Assembly: GCA_047967505.1 (NCBI GenBank)
Contig: CM106539.1
DNA length: 64,000 nt
Source: Dipteris shenzhenensis
Taxonomy: Eukaryota; Polypodiophyta; Polypodiopsida; Gleicheniales
Direction: 5' to 3' (one strand)
Shown: piece after piece, positions 1 through 10,061 of the stretch
Layout of the letters: each line of letters begins with the position of its first letter
How positions within the stretch are numbered: the first letter of the stretch is position 1
Notes under the pieces: generated by a model
The model's database searches: none
Seen by the model: the letters and a program-made list of their open reading frames with translations, nothing else
What the model was told of the DNA's origin: nothing
Translations under genes and position numbers: made by a program

Positions 1-127
1 GGCCACTATAATATAATGAACTTGGGTCCCTGAACTTGGGTCCCTTTCATGGTGGGATTGATAGGACCAACAAAATTGATTTCCTACTTTTCAAAGGGCT
101 AGTCAGTGATGAGAACTAATGTTAAAG

Positions 128-385
128 TCATGTAGTCCTAGATATGCGGTATGGAGATGCATTGGCAAGGATCATAGTGGTGATGAACTCAGCAGCATCC
201 ATGAAGAGCATTGGCCACCACAATCTAGCTTGTAGTACTTTTTGAGTCATGAGCTCTCTTGTGAGGTGGCCACCTGGAATGCTAGAATGGGCTTCTGCCA
301 GAACCTCAACAAACTCATCTTCCCAAACACAATGATGCATATTGCCATCTTTACCCATCCAGTAGAGTTTCCCAGCTATTATCAA
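128..385 (-). pseudogene. Gypsy integrase zinc-binding (H2C2) region
   Basis: The 85-residue frame carries the EAHSS..GGHLTRELM pattern followed by a WWPML motif, typical of the H2C2 zinc-binding segment at the start of gypsy integrases. The following Cys pair is changed, reading MILANAS where a C..C pair is expected, so the zinc site is broken. It follows the RNase H remnant in the correct order on the same strand. The integrase catalytic core is not in the window. Confidence 0.75.
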
Positions 386-559
386 TTGATATGGGGCTAC
401 ATCCTTGATTAGTTTTCTAGCCCTATCCTTATTGAGTGGCTTGTCCTAGGGAAACCCATTTGCTAAGAAATTTTCAATCTCTTGTGCCCATTCATGAACA
501 CACCAAGAATAATGGGGCATCTAAAAGACCATCTTCCACTCATGTCACATAAGGATCCA

Positions 560-1000
560 AGACATATGATCAACCATGACGTGTGTGCATCCCTTCTTGA
601 CTGCCACTATGAAGTCAAACTCTAGGAGGATAAGCATCCATTGAGTGATGCAACCGGTCATGCATGGCTTATTGACTAAGTAGAGGAGACTTGGTGATCT
701 ACAAATAAGACAAATATCTTTGCTAACAAGTAATGCCTAAACTTTTTAACTGCATGTACCATGGTTAGTCCCTCTCATTCAGTTGTGGTATAGTTCATCT
801 CATTTAGCTAGTGACTAGTGAAATAGATGGGGAAATCGAAGTTAAACTCACCTGTATGAGCTAGTATGTGCCCTATCACAAATTTTTAGGGATCGATATG
901 AACACAAGATATTAAGTCCCAATTGGGTGCTCGCAAAATAGGGGCAAATTCCAAAACCAACTTAAGGGTCTCATAGGATAACTAACACTCTTTTGTTCAA
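560..1000 (-). pseudogene. Gypsy RNase H remnant
   Basis: The minus-strand reading gives YTTTEREGLTMVHAVKKFRH, then LLYLVNKP, then a VKKG..HVMVDHMS motif, the hallmark succession of gypsy RNase H running into the integrase linker. Several in-frame stops interrupt it. It joins the reverse transcriptase at 1273-1790 to the integrase region at 128-385. Confidence 0.75.
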
Positions 1001-1028
1001 TGGAATATAATCAACAACTTGTACAGGG

Positions 1029-1150
1029 GGCAGGCAATCTCAGCATAATTGTAAATAAATCAATGGTAGTAGCATGTATGCCCAGTGGAGTGGCAGGCAA
1101 TATCAGCATGATTGTAAATAAATCAAAGGTAGTAGCCTGTACGCCTAGTG
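1029..1150. repeat. 59-base direct repeat, two copies
   Basis: Two near-identical 59-base units lie at 1029-1087 and 1092-1150, each starting ggcaggcaat and ending in agtg. They sit between the reverse transcriptase and RNase H remnants of G1, so they are probably a local duplication within the decaying element. Confidence 0.8.
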
Positions 1151-1272
1151 AATTACTATACACCCTTTGCATTCATGGTCGAGGATAATTCCAAGATGAG
1201 CTTAATCTTATTATAATCAGTGTAAATCCCATTCTTGGACACTACATGCTCGAGTATCACCCCATGTTTCAC

Positions 1273-1790
1273 CTAGAGCTGGTAGTTCAAGGGATTGAGG
1301 GAGATTCTATAGAGATGGCATCTCTTGGATACAAGTCTCAAATATTTGAGATGATCATCCCATTTAGAGTGAATGCACTGATCATCTAGAAAATCCCTTA
1401 GGTATTCCTTGAAGGAATGATCATCACCCTCTTGGAACATGGTGTGAGCATTAGTGAGTCCCAAGATCATCACTTTCAAAGCATAAACATCCCATTCCAT
1501 GGCAAAGGCAATTGTATGCTCATCTTGGGGTGCTATAGACACCTGATTGTATCCTAAGAACCCGTCTAAGAAGTTGTATGCTTCCTTGCCTGCAACCCTT
1601 TCCAATGCATGCTCCATAAAGGGCAGTGGGTAATGATCTTTACAACTTGCAGCATTCACCTTCTTGAGATGAATGCATACTCTAACTTTACCATTATTCT
1701 TCAGCACTATGATGATGGGTGAAACCTATTCCGTATGCTTAATCTCATAAATTAACTTTGTGTCAATTTGTTTATGTATTTCTTCTCAGA
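1273..1790 (-). pseudogene. Gypsy reverse transcriptase remnant
   Basis: The frame contains VRVCIHLKKVNAA, DHYPLPF, a FLDGFLGYNQ block, and a degenerate LRDFLDD in place of the usual catalytic F(M/V)DD strand. Upstream on the minus strand, YEIKHTE*VSPIIIV matches the start of gypsy reverse transcriptases but contains a stop. Homology ends at the E0 insertion point. The change in the catalytic strand and the stops make it inactive. Confidence 0.85.
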
Positions 1791-1805
1791 TGATCATCAC
1801 ATATT

Positions 1806-2076
1806 TGAAGGACAAATTGATATAATGGGGTGTACCAAGGGGTGCAAAGGTTGTGAGTTGGTTAGTGTGACCACATTTGGTGGTAGAAGGTTCTATTAGG
1901 TGTGACTAAGAGATTCATGGGTATGATTGATAAATTAGTAGAGTGATTTGTGGATCTCGAGATGCTCTCCTTTGGGGCACATGCATTGTATCAATTTTCC
2001 TTATAAGGGCCTCTCTACTCTTGAATAAACTACTCTATTTTTCTTTGCTTGTCAATTCCTTGCTATTGTTCCATCA
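1806..2076 (+). repeat. 5' LTR of E0
   Basis: It begins TGAAGGACAAATTGAT and ends CA at 2076, two bases before the primer site. The first 178 or so bases recur at 3931-4108. Confidence 0.85.
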
Positions 2077-2078
2077 TG

Positions 2079-2091
2079 TGGTATCAGATCC
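2079..2091 (+). other. Primer binding site, tRNA-iMet type
   Basis: tggtatcagatcc matches the usual copia-type site tggtatcagagcc at 12 of 13 bases and lies just after the 5' LTR of E0. Confidence 0.85.
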
Positions 2092-2863
2092 ACGTCCACC
2101 CTCCTTGAGCCCTCTTTGAGTGCCATGTCATCATCTTCCCCAAATGGAGCTTTTCTTCATTTTCTTCCCATAGACTTTGCTTAAGCTTGTTCTCTCCATT
2201 CTCTAAGCCATTTCCCCTATCCTTTGAGCTAAAGCATCCTTGTGTTGGGGCAAATCACTAGCTAGGAGGAATTAGACAATGGTCGTGCCATTTGCCCATG
2301 CCAACATGCTTTCCAGCCACCGAAGATTCATGCAATTCTCCATGTAGGAGCCACCATCCACAAAATGGCTCTCAGTGCTATCGGGTGATGCTACAAGGAG
2401 CATGTTGATGAAGTCTAGCAACAATGGTCCAATAGATGAGGAGAAAAGGTAGAAAAACTAGTCGAGAATGGTGCTACTCTTATAAACGTTTTGACGTAGC
2501 ATTGCGCAATTCTTCTCTAGGGGATCCTCTATGGTAAAAGAGCTTTCATATCCCCTTCATTTTCAATTGCACCCTCCAACTTCAAACTGTTCAATTTGGT
2601 GGTAATAGTGATATTTGCTTCTAATGTGAACCACTGAATATGGTTGTGGTAGAAAGTTTCATTATTATCTCAGTTATCTTTGGGCTTTTGGATGTTTGAC
2701 CATTGGAATTGATCTGAGGCATTTTTCAATCTGATCTCTGGAGCACTGTCTTGCAGTTTGACAGTTTTGGTATATGCTCATGATGCATTTATGATATATT
2801 TTGAATTGAATGCTATCTTTGTAAGGGACTAGACACTGCCACATCAATGGTAAGACCTTCCCT
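2092..2863 (+). other. E0 untranslated leader
   Basis: About 770 bases lie between the primer site and the E0 gag start. No coding frame is convincing here. The related elements E1 and E3 also have long leaders. Confidence 0.5.
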
Positions 2864-3730
2864 ATGGCCTCCAAAACCAAGATAGATAAGTTTGAGGGAG
2901 AGGGTTTTCATACTTGGCAAACCAAACTAAAATTTATTCCCATGAAAAAGGGAATATGGAATATTGTTGATGGAAAAGGAAAGAAACCCAATATAAGGGA
3001 AGGAGAGGCATCATGATTACCCAAGGATGAAAAAGCATTGGCAATAATTGCACTAGGATTGAGTGATTCTTTTATCCACCACATTCATGGCTATGAGACT
3101 ACTCATGTTGCATGGAATCTTGTCTTTGGAGCACAGGGGAGGTGTTCCAAGTTTAGCTTGCTCATCAAATTCTTTGATCTGAAATTGGATAAAGGAGAAT
3201 ACGTCTCTTCACATTTAAACTCCATAAAGAGCATAGTGACTCAATTATCTAGCATCAAGTTTGATCTTGACCATGACATTTTAATTGCTATCTTACTCAA
3301 AAGCCTAAATGAGGAATATGGCACTATTGTCACTACTCTCACAATTATACGAGAGATTAATTTGGTGGAAATTGAGGCATCCCTCTTGGAAGAGAAAAGG
3401 AAAATGAAGAGGAATGACTACAAAGAACATGGGGCATATTTTGTCAAAAGCAACTTCAAGGGATCCATCAGCAAAAGCAAGATGAGGTGCAACTTTTGTG
3501 GAAAGCCTGGACATTTTGAGAAAGAATGCTATATAAAGAAGAAATGCTCAACAAACCTTGTAGAAGCAGAGAAAGAAGAAGAAGAAGAACCAAAGGAGTT
3601 AAAAGCTCAAGCTCTCACTACTTTCACCACCAAAGATGAGGGTGATGACCCATTTGTTTTCTACATTATTTGTGTGTGTGGTCAACAATGGTTCTCTGCC
3701 ATAGATAGTCCAACCTTAAATGATTGTTAG
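2864..3730 (+). pseudogene. E0 gag, one internal stop
   Basis: The ATG at 2864 opens MASKTKIDKFEGEGFHTWQ, which aligns with the gag starts of E1 and E3. A TGA near 3014 (EAS*LPK) interrupts the frame, which then stays open to 3730, about 289 codons in total. The copia-type gag body (SDSFIHHIHGYETTHVAWN) is followed by one zinc knuckle, CNFCGKPGHFEKEC, and an acidic tail. E1 and E3 have two knuckles, so E0 lacks or lost the second. Gag forms the particle that packages element RNA. This copy would need readthrough. Confidence 0.85.
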
Positions 3731-3920
3731 TCCTTTGTTTGAGTTTTACCTTGTTGGACCCATCCGGATTTCCATACATAGTCATTGTCCAATCCTCTAG
3801 TTGTAGACCAAGAGTCCGAGGAGTGAGTCATAGGTTAGGGCCATGTGTGTTACCACATGATGGTGGGCAAGCCATGGAGCATCCCATGTACTACTACTAA
3901 CAAATGAGGTCATCAATTTG

Positions 3921-3930
3921 TGGGGGGGTA
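3921..3930 (+). other. Polypurine tract of E0
   Basis: tgggggggta directly precedes the 3' LTR start TGAAGG. This is the expected plus-strand priming site. Confidence 0.75.
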
Positions 3931-4108
3931 TGAAGGACAAATTGATGTAATGGGGTGTACCAAGGGGTACAAGGGTTGTGTGTTGGTTAGTGTGACCAGG
4001 TTTGGTGGTAGAAGGTTCTCTTAGGTGTGATTGAGAGATTCATGGGGCTGATTGAGAAATCAATAGAGTGATTTTTAGATCTAGATATGCTCTCCTTTGG
4101 GGCACATG
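3931..4108 (+). repeat. 3' LTR of E0, truncated
   Basis: It matches the first 178 bases of the 5' LTR at 1806 and stops after ggcacatg, where the A LTR starts at 4109. The missing end is not found after 23388, so it was lost with other sequence. Confidence 0.85.
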
Positions 4109-4160
4109 TGTGGGGGTTAAAGGTCACTATGCCTTTACCCCGGTTATGTACAATACTCAA

Positions 4161-4192
<32 letters not shown>

Positions 4193-4295
4193 GAATCAAA
4201 AAGAAGATTAGGGTGTTCTGCACCCACCAAAACTTGTGTGGCTCTCTATTTCTCTCTCTTTCTCTTCCGTTCCACCTCTGTTAAGAGCACTCTCA
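4109..4295 (+). repeat. 5' LTR of A1
   Basis: It starts TGTGGGGGTTAAAGGTC and ends AGAGCACTCTCA. It matches 23217-23388 but is longer because of an internal (AC)n(AT)n expansion near 4154-4192. Confidence 0.85.
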
Positions 4296-4298
4296 ATT

Positions 4299-4310
4299 AA
4301 TATCAGAGCC
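4299..4310 (+). other. Primer binding site of A1, degenerate
   Basis: aatatcagagcc keeps the core of tggtatcagagcc but has lost the first GG. It sits four bases after the LTR. Confidence 0.6.
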
Positions 4311-5414
4311 ACTGTGATCTAGCTAAGCATGTGTGAATGCCTAGAAGCTCAGTAGCTCTGTAGGAGAAAGGAGAAACTCTGTGGGAAGCTTTGTGGGTGA
4401 TTTTACTTGCATTTGAGTGTGCAGAGACCTTGAAGGAACCTTTGGAAAGTCACTTTGGTTTTGCAAAGTGATTTTGAGAGCCTGTTAAGTGTTTTTAAAG
4501 AAAAAGTCGTTCTTAAATCTTTTCCTTGTTTCGTTCGATGATAGAGACTCCGTATTGACTTGTAGAGGCAACTATTGCTTGCTTTTGGTGTCCACTTCAC
4601 TTCAGGAGCTTGGAAAAGTCTTCATTCTTGAATCTGGGATCATTTCATTGGAGTTCTAACTCACTGTGTCAATTCCTACGTTTTTTTGCCCAGGTGTTGG
4701 AACTCAAGTTTGGAGCAACCATTTGCAGATCTGGTGGACTCAGGAGGTCCTAAAACTTCTATGTTGCTCATCATTCACACTCCGATGGAGTTTACAAACA
4801 GTTCAGTTTCCAAAAACGTTTTTCAGTCTGTGTGTTGGACCTAGTGATTGAGACCACGGTTTCCAAAACCATCTGTCCCATTGCATTTCGACGCCTAAAA
4901 ACCCCTACCTATCAGTTCTTGCGTGATTTAGTGGAGTATTTTTAGAGTTATAGATCTCTGTGTATTGGATTTTGTCTCTCTATTATGCATTTTTCATTCT
5001 AAGGTTTTGAAACCTTAGATTTATGCCACATGGCAGTGGATAAGTGTTGACTCCCATTTCTCACTCATCAATTGGGATTTTGGAGTTCCATCAGAAGAGA
5101 GATATTTGCAGATTTTCTTGCTGAGTCCGATTATGCAATGGTGCCCATGTTTTGAGGCATCTTAGGTTCTATTTTTAGTAGCGGTCATTGCCGTGGGACC
5201 ATGAATTCTTGAACATACCTTATGCAGATCACTCTGGTTACAATTTGAGCCATGTGCGCTCGTTCGTGGTGTGCATCGGGTTGCAGTGGATGATTTATAG
5301 GCCATTTGGAAGCATTGCAATCCTTATTGGATGTGCTAATAGGCCCAGATTGCCTTGTGGGATGCTATTTTTATGGATGCTTTGCACATGGATGCTATTT
5401 TATGATGAGGGACA
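4311..5414 (+). other. A1 leader, no gene recognised
   Basis: This stretch of about 1.1 kb follows the primer site and continues after E1 at 8047-8405. Short open frames exist but resemble nothing I know. Together the leader is about 1.5 kb, long for a copia element. Confidence 0.4.
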
Positions 5415-5419
5415 GCTTT
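5415..5419. other. Target-site duplication of E1, left
   Basis: gcttt here is repeated exactly at 8042-8046, bracketing E1. Confidence 0.9.
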
Positions 5420-5708
5420 TGTTGGAACACTGAAAGGAAAGAGTAGAGTTGACACAAAATCAGAGTACTTGCTTATAGAATGAAGAAGAAAGAGGTCCTT
5501 AAGTAGGCACCTCATACAAGGTCACTGACATCACTGATGACCTCAAAGCTCCACAATCATCTCCTCAATCTGCTCCTAGATTCACTCAATCATCCTATGT
5601 GGCTTTTCCACCACCTAACTGTGCTTGTGGGCACCTAACTGTGCCTCTAGCACTCACACATAGAAACATAAGGTGTGCCTGAGGCATACACCTTGAGATA
5701 TCCCAACA
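5420..5708 (-). repeat. 3' LTR of E1
   Basis: This 289-base LTR reads TGTTGGGATATCTC at its start on the minus strand and ends TTCCAACA. It differs from 7753-8041 only at base 11 from its left (plus-strand) edge (cac versus cat). Confidence 0.95.
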
Positions 5709-5724
5709 AACCCCCCCTCAAGGA
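5709..5724 (-). other. Polypurine tract of E1
   Basis: On the minus strand, tccttgaggggggg and two T bases come immediately before the 3' LTR. Confidence 0.8.
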
Positions 5725-6080
5725 GATGCCTCAGGCTATGTCAAGGATACATCTAGTCTCATAGTTTCTCATGCCATCTCATGGTGGTCAAGGATAAATC
5801 TATGGCTAGGTTCTCATGCTAGCAAGGGTTTCCTTGGGTGTAAGGTAAACAGAAAGGGATACAAACAGACCTTCCAATGGTTATCTCTCCTACATGTACA
5901 TGCACACAATGTCTGTAGGAGGTACCATGGAACAAACATACACATGGCCTACATCATAAGGTGACCAGAGGTGTTCACAAAACACAACACACAATAATTT
6001 ATTTTCATTCATTTTGGAGGACTATCCAGGCTGAGTACCTTGACATAAAAAGAGTGATCTGGAGCATACATAGAGATAAT

Positions 6081-6896
6081 TTAAAATGCATAATCTTCAA
6101 AGGATGCCTCATCTTGTGGAGGCTCATTAACTGTAAGTAGATTTGCATTTTCTGTCTTTGCTTTGGCTCTGCAGAACTTCTCACTATGGTTGTTTTTGCC
6201 ACAGTGCTTACATGGATTAACTTTGAAGCAGTCCTTTGAAAGGTGATTTGTCTTTCCACAGTGATTGCAAGGAGAGTACTTGCCCTTCTGGAATTTCATA
6301 ACATAAGCAGTGTCATTGCCTTTCCTTAACTCCATGTGTCTTTCTTCTTCTTGGAGAGCTGAGATAATGCCTTCAAGGTTTGGATTGGGAAGATTCTTCA
6401 AAGTGCTTACAATGTGATCAAAGCTTTCAGGCATACTCTTAAGTAGTACTGCCATAGCATCATCAGGGGTGATAGGAGAGTTGATAGAAGCTAACTGAGT
6501 CATAAGACTCCGCATATAGTTGACATGGGCAGCTAAAGTAGTATCACTTGCCATCTTTAATTCAAAGAAAGAGATTTTAAGTGATAGTTTAGAAATATGA
6601 GAGCTTGCACCAAAAATCAAATCTAGCTTCTGCCATGCTTCCGATGGAGACTCCAAGTCAGATATATGATGTAAAGCTAAAGCAATTATACCATATGCTT
6701 TTTCTTCTCTTGTTGGATCCCTTGCTGGTCGTGTCGGAGCTGAAGATTCCCCAGCATTTGAGGCCGTAGAAGAAGCGGTAGGAGAAGGTTTGACAAGTCC
6801 CCATAAGTTCTCCCGCATTAATGCAAATTTTACCTTCATTTGCCATGTATGGAACCCCTTTCCATTGAACTTCTCAAGATTATATAAAGTAGCCAT
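6081..6896 (-). CDS. gag: E1 gag, intact
   Basis: The frame of 271 residues is open from ATG at 6896; an in-frame ATG also lies upstream at 6968. I chose 6896 because MATLYNLEKFNGKGFHTWQ aligns with the starts of E0, E2 and E3. The body is a copia-type gag with the LESPSEAWQKLDLIFGA and LSLKISFFELKMAS blocks. It is followed by two zinc knuckles, CNHCGKTNHLSKDC and CKHCGKNNHSEKFC, that bind element RNA. Relative to E2 it lacks a five-residue GDDYI segment, an in-frame loss. No protease, integrase or reverse transcriptase follows. The protein should form particles and package RNA, with enzymes supplied in trans. Confidence 0.9.
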   Translation of the reverse strand: MATLYNLEKFNGKGFHTWQMKVKFALMRENLWGLVKPSPTASSTASNAGESSAPTRPARDPTREEKAYGIIALALHHISDLESPSEAWQKLDLIFGASSHISKLSLKISFFELKMASDTTLAAHVNYMRSLMTQLASINSPITPDDAMAVLLKSMPESFDHIVSTLKNLPNPNLEGIISALQEEERHMELRKGNDTAYVMKFQKGKYSPCNHCGKTNHLSKDCFKVNPCKHCGKNNHSEKFCRAKAKTENANLLTVNEPPQDEASFEDYAF

Positions 6897-7739
6897 GAGA
6901 GGGTCTAACCCAGATATTGGGCAGTGTCTATCTCTCTTACAAGGCAAAAAGAACTGCAATAATTCCAAAGTATAGCCACTTGTTGTAGCAAATAGTAGTT
7001 ACTAGTTTTCAAACAATGATGCTACTTTTTATATGCTTCATAGAAGTGGATGAAATAACCACTTTCCAATCACAACCAGGTCTAGCAAGTCAAAACAAAA
7101 CTGAAGCAGCACTTGTAGTGAAGTTATTAAAAACTTCAAAAGACCAGAAATGCTAGAGTAGCATTTTATGTAGCATCATTTTCATAAGCATGTAAAAACT
7201 GTCAAAACTAGAGAGCTGAACTTGGAGGGCTCATAGCACACTCTTCAAAGCAAAAGAAAGGGGGCTTTCTGAGGCAAAAGAGAGCTGGTATACCACAGTA
7301 GATCCTCTGGGAAGAAGAGGCGAAAATATGCGTCAGGTTGCCTTCACCTTCATGAACAAAGTCGACTGGTTTTTCTCTGTTTTCTCCTTCAATATGCAGC
7401 CATTGCTGCTCAGATTTCAGCACAAGGTAGCTCTAGGTATGGACTAACTCCCCCTGAAAGGAATTAGAGAAAGTCGAAGCAGGCGCAGAGAACTTGCAGC
7501 AGAGAACTTCGACGACTTTCGTACAATGGCGACCAGCAGCGCGGGTATTTCGTCGATTCCTTGCAGCCAGGAGTTTGCCCCATCTAGGTGGATCTTCAGC
7601 CGGAAGGGCGTGGGAAATGAGTGAGAAATGAAGGAGAACAAGCTCAAGCAAAATTTTTGGAGAAGAGGGAGAGATGGTGAAGAAGAAGAAGAAGAAGAAG
7701 ATGATGATGTGGCAAAAATGGGTTCAAGGAGGATCAAAT

Positions 7740-7752
7740 GGCTCTGATACCA
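7740..7752 (-). other. Primer binding site of E1
   Basis: The minus strand reads tggtatcagagcc, a perfect initiator-Met-tRNA-type site touching the 5' LTR. Confidence 0.95.
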
Positions 7753-8041
7753 TGTTGGAACATTGAAAGGAAAGAGTAGAGTTGACACAAAATCAGAGTA
7801 CTTGCTTATAGAATGAAGAAGAAAGAGGTCCTTAAGTAGGCACCTCATACAAGGTCACTGACATCACTGATGACCTCAAAGCTCCACAATCATCTCCTCA
7901 ATCTGCTCCTAGATTCACTCAATCATCCTATGTGGCTTTTCCACCACCTAACTGTGCTTGTGGGCACCTAACTGTGCCTCTAGCACTCACACATAGAAAC
8001 ATAAGGTGTGCCTGAGGCATACACCTTGAGATATCCCAACA
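7753..8041 (-). repeat. 5' LTR of E1
   Basis: This is the 289-base partner of 5420-5708 and should contain the element promoter. A similar LTR, in plus orientation, starts E2 at 15736. Confidence 0.95.
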
Positions 8042-8046
8042 GCTTT
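8042..8046. other. Target-site duplication of E1, right
   Basis: gcttt is identical to 5415-5419. Confidence 0.9.
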
Positions 8047-8405
8047 GACACATTGCAGGTGATGCACTGATAGTGTTATGCTCTCTTGGATGAGATATTG
8101 GTAATGCATATGCCCATGAACGGTGTTTATGCTTGAGCCATTTGGCACTTATTGGCATTTTGGATTGCCATTGCAGTTGGCATTTTCTTTTGGGCCAGAT
8201 TTTCTCATATGGATGCATAGTACATGCACTTGAGTCAGCTGCATCTTTTAATGCTTTGAGCTTTGAGTTTTGGTGATATTTCACTCTATTGTGGCATACA
8301 CATTTGGGTGCACCTGGTATTTGGTGTGATTTCTCTTTTATAGGTACTAGCATTTGGGATTTTGCTTCATTTAAAATAACAGTGATATATTCCATTCAAA
8401 ACAAA
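8047..8405 (+). other. A1 leader remainder and LINE 3' flank
   Basis: This is non-coding sequence between E1 and the LINE. Part of the right end, up to about 8405, may be the LINE 3' untranslated tail, but no poly(A) or simple tail is visible to fix the border. Confidence 0.4.
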
Positions 8406-8789
8406 TCATACAACAGGTGGGAGAGAAAGTACTCTATCCCTAGCCTCAACAATGTGGCAAAAAATCCATGGAGGTGGTCTAAAATGCCACGACATCCCAA
8501 AAGGGGTCAAGTGAAAAAATAAAGAGCAGTCCCATGTCCTCATGAAGGATATAAGTCTCCCACGAGCTGCCAAAGAGGTGCCTGTACACCGCTCCCACTG
8601 ACTCCTAAGAGTGAAAATAATCTCTGCCCAAATGGAAGCGAGAGTGTCAGCCTCCATGCATAAATGGTCCCCAAGTACAAAAGAACATCGTGAACACCAT
8701 ATCCGCCTTAGGGTAATGCTGGAAATCACCTCCCAGGCTGACCCTACAATTGAAATAGGCATGGAATCCTGTGCTGGTATCGGTACCAA
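8406..8789 (-). pseudogene. LINE ORF2 C-terminal tail
   Basis: The frame of 127 residues contains SITLRRIWCSRCSFVLGD and IWAEIIFTLRSQWE, the pattern of the last part of plant LINE ORF2 proteins downstream of the zinc-binding domain. It ends at the natural stop on the minus strand. Confidence 0.65.
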
Positions 8790-8848
8790 AAGTAAATCCT
8801 AGAGCTCCATGATGCTGGCCTCCGTGGGACCCCCCGTCTCTGGCATCA

Positions 8849-9190
8849 CTACATGAAGAAACCAAGGTGTCCTGGCTCTACCTCAAAGAGAGTAAAGGCT
8901 CCAGATCCTCTCCCCCAAAGAGCAACGCCCCACGTCATCAAAAAGGACTCAGAAGTAACATATGAGAACAACCTAAAGATACCTATCCATACCACTCTAG
9001 AGCTGGTGCAACTCCATAAACAATGCTTGCTAGATTCCTCTGCAATCTGACAACACATACACAAGGAGGGTCTACCCATCTGCTGGAGCCAAGTACCCAC
9101 AGGTATACCCCTATGTATAGTGAGCCAAAGAAAGTAGGATACTTTCCTGGCTCTACTGATGCCCCAAAAGTTGGTCCAGTAGTTCCGCAA
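8849..9190 (-). pseudogene. LINE zinc-binding RVT domain
   Basis: RKVSYFLWLTIHRGIPVGTW, then CMCCQIAEESSKHCLWSC and VVWIGIF, match the zinc-binding domain found after plant LINE reverse transcriptases. A second frame (9315-8983) covers the same stretch, indicating a frameshift. Confidence 0.75.
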
Positions 9191-10061
9191 GAGCTCTGCA
9201 GTAAGTCCCTGTGCGTACCAACGTTGGGAGGTAGATGGAATGTGATGAGAGTCTCTCCGTTGAAGCCTGTAACCTGCCCTCGTTGAGTACTAGAAGAAAG
9301 AAAGAGGACGATCACCTATCACCGGAGTAGGCCATGCCCACTCACCTGGAGCTCCACAAGAGGATGACCTTGAAAGATCCAAAGTCTCCATCTAATATCC
9401 TCTGCAAGGGTCAACCTGGAAGGATCTGTGACCCATTCCTTACCCAGGCAACCAATGACCCTAACTCTCTACCAAAGAAGCTCTTGACGATCCATGGGCT
9501 AAGTGGGATACAATCTGTGAGAGGAGTCCGTCTCAAAATAAATAAACAGTGCCGGTCCTAAGCAAACTCCAATACATAGCCCAGCCTCACTAAAACAACT
9601 TGACCAAGTAGAAATAGGATCAACATAGGCTAGATCTGTAAGTACATCCCTCCACTCTTGAGGAATAGCTCTCATGACAGTAATCTGGTAGCAACAATCT
9701 GTCCAAGTGGCCCATGTCTATCTCTGATCACCTCCTCTAACATCTTTACACCTTCCCTAAACCAATCTCCGACTGTCACAACCCCCTGAGCATACCATCT
9801 AGCCAAGGGAGTCCTGAGTTCTATACCAAGGGAAGATCCCTGGTACCGAACTAGGGGGTTATGGTAAAGTGGCTGTCGGGCAATTTCCTCTCTGGAGGAG
9901 GAAATTGCTCTGATGAGGTGCTTTCGAAAGTGATCCCATATCTGAACAAGCCTTCTCACAAGTGGTGAGGAAGGCTGAGAATGCTGGTCTATCAGGAAGA
10001 TCCAACTAACTCTAACTGCTGTTGCTCTAGGGGTGCACTGGTGAATCCCATGCAGTAGAAA

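Larger units (their letters stand above)
1..1805 (-). mobile_element. Ty3/gypsy pol remnant (G1, 3' part)
   Basis: Read on the minus strand, this stretch gives reverse transcriptase, then RNase H, then the integrase zinc-binding region, the Ty3/gypsy order. All parts contain stops and frame changes. The reverse transcriptase is cut off at 1805, exactly where the LTR of E0 begins, so E0 inserted into it. The minus-strand gypsy gag at 23500-25206 probably is the other half of the same element, separated by the nested insertions. The 3' end, with the integrase core and 3' LTR, lies outside the window to the left. Confidence 0.85.
1806..4108 (+). mobile_element. Gag-only LTR retroelement E0
   Basis: The element has a complete 5' LTR (1806-2076), a primer site for initiator Met tRNA, a gag gene, a polypurine tract, and a 3' LTR that matches the 5' LTR but stops at 4108, where another LTR (A) begins. 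There is no pol and no room for it: gag ends 200 bases before the polypurine tract. It is inserted in G1 pol. This is the oldest-looking of four related non-autonomous elements here. The layout fits the known plant class of terminal-repeat elements with a gag domain (TR-GAG). Confidence 0.85.
5420..8041 (-). mobile_element. Gag-only LTR retroelement E1, young insertion
   Basis: This is a complete minus-strand element of 2622 bases. It has 289-base LTRs at both ends differing at one position, a perfect tRNA-iMet primer site abutting the 5' LTR, an open gag, a polypurine tract, and a perfect five-base target duplication (gcttt). There is no pol. It lies in the leader of A1. The near-identity of the LTRs implies recent movement, which must have used reverse transcriptase and integrase from another element. 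E2 is a second copy of the same subfamily. Confidence 0.95.
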
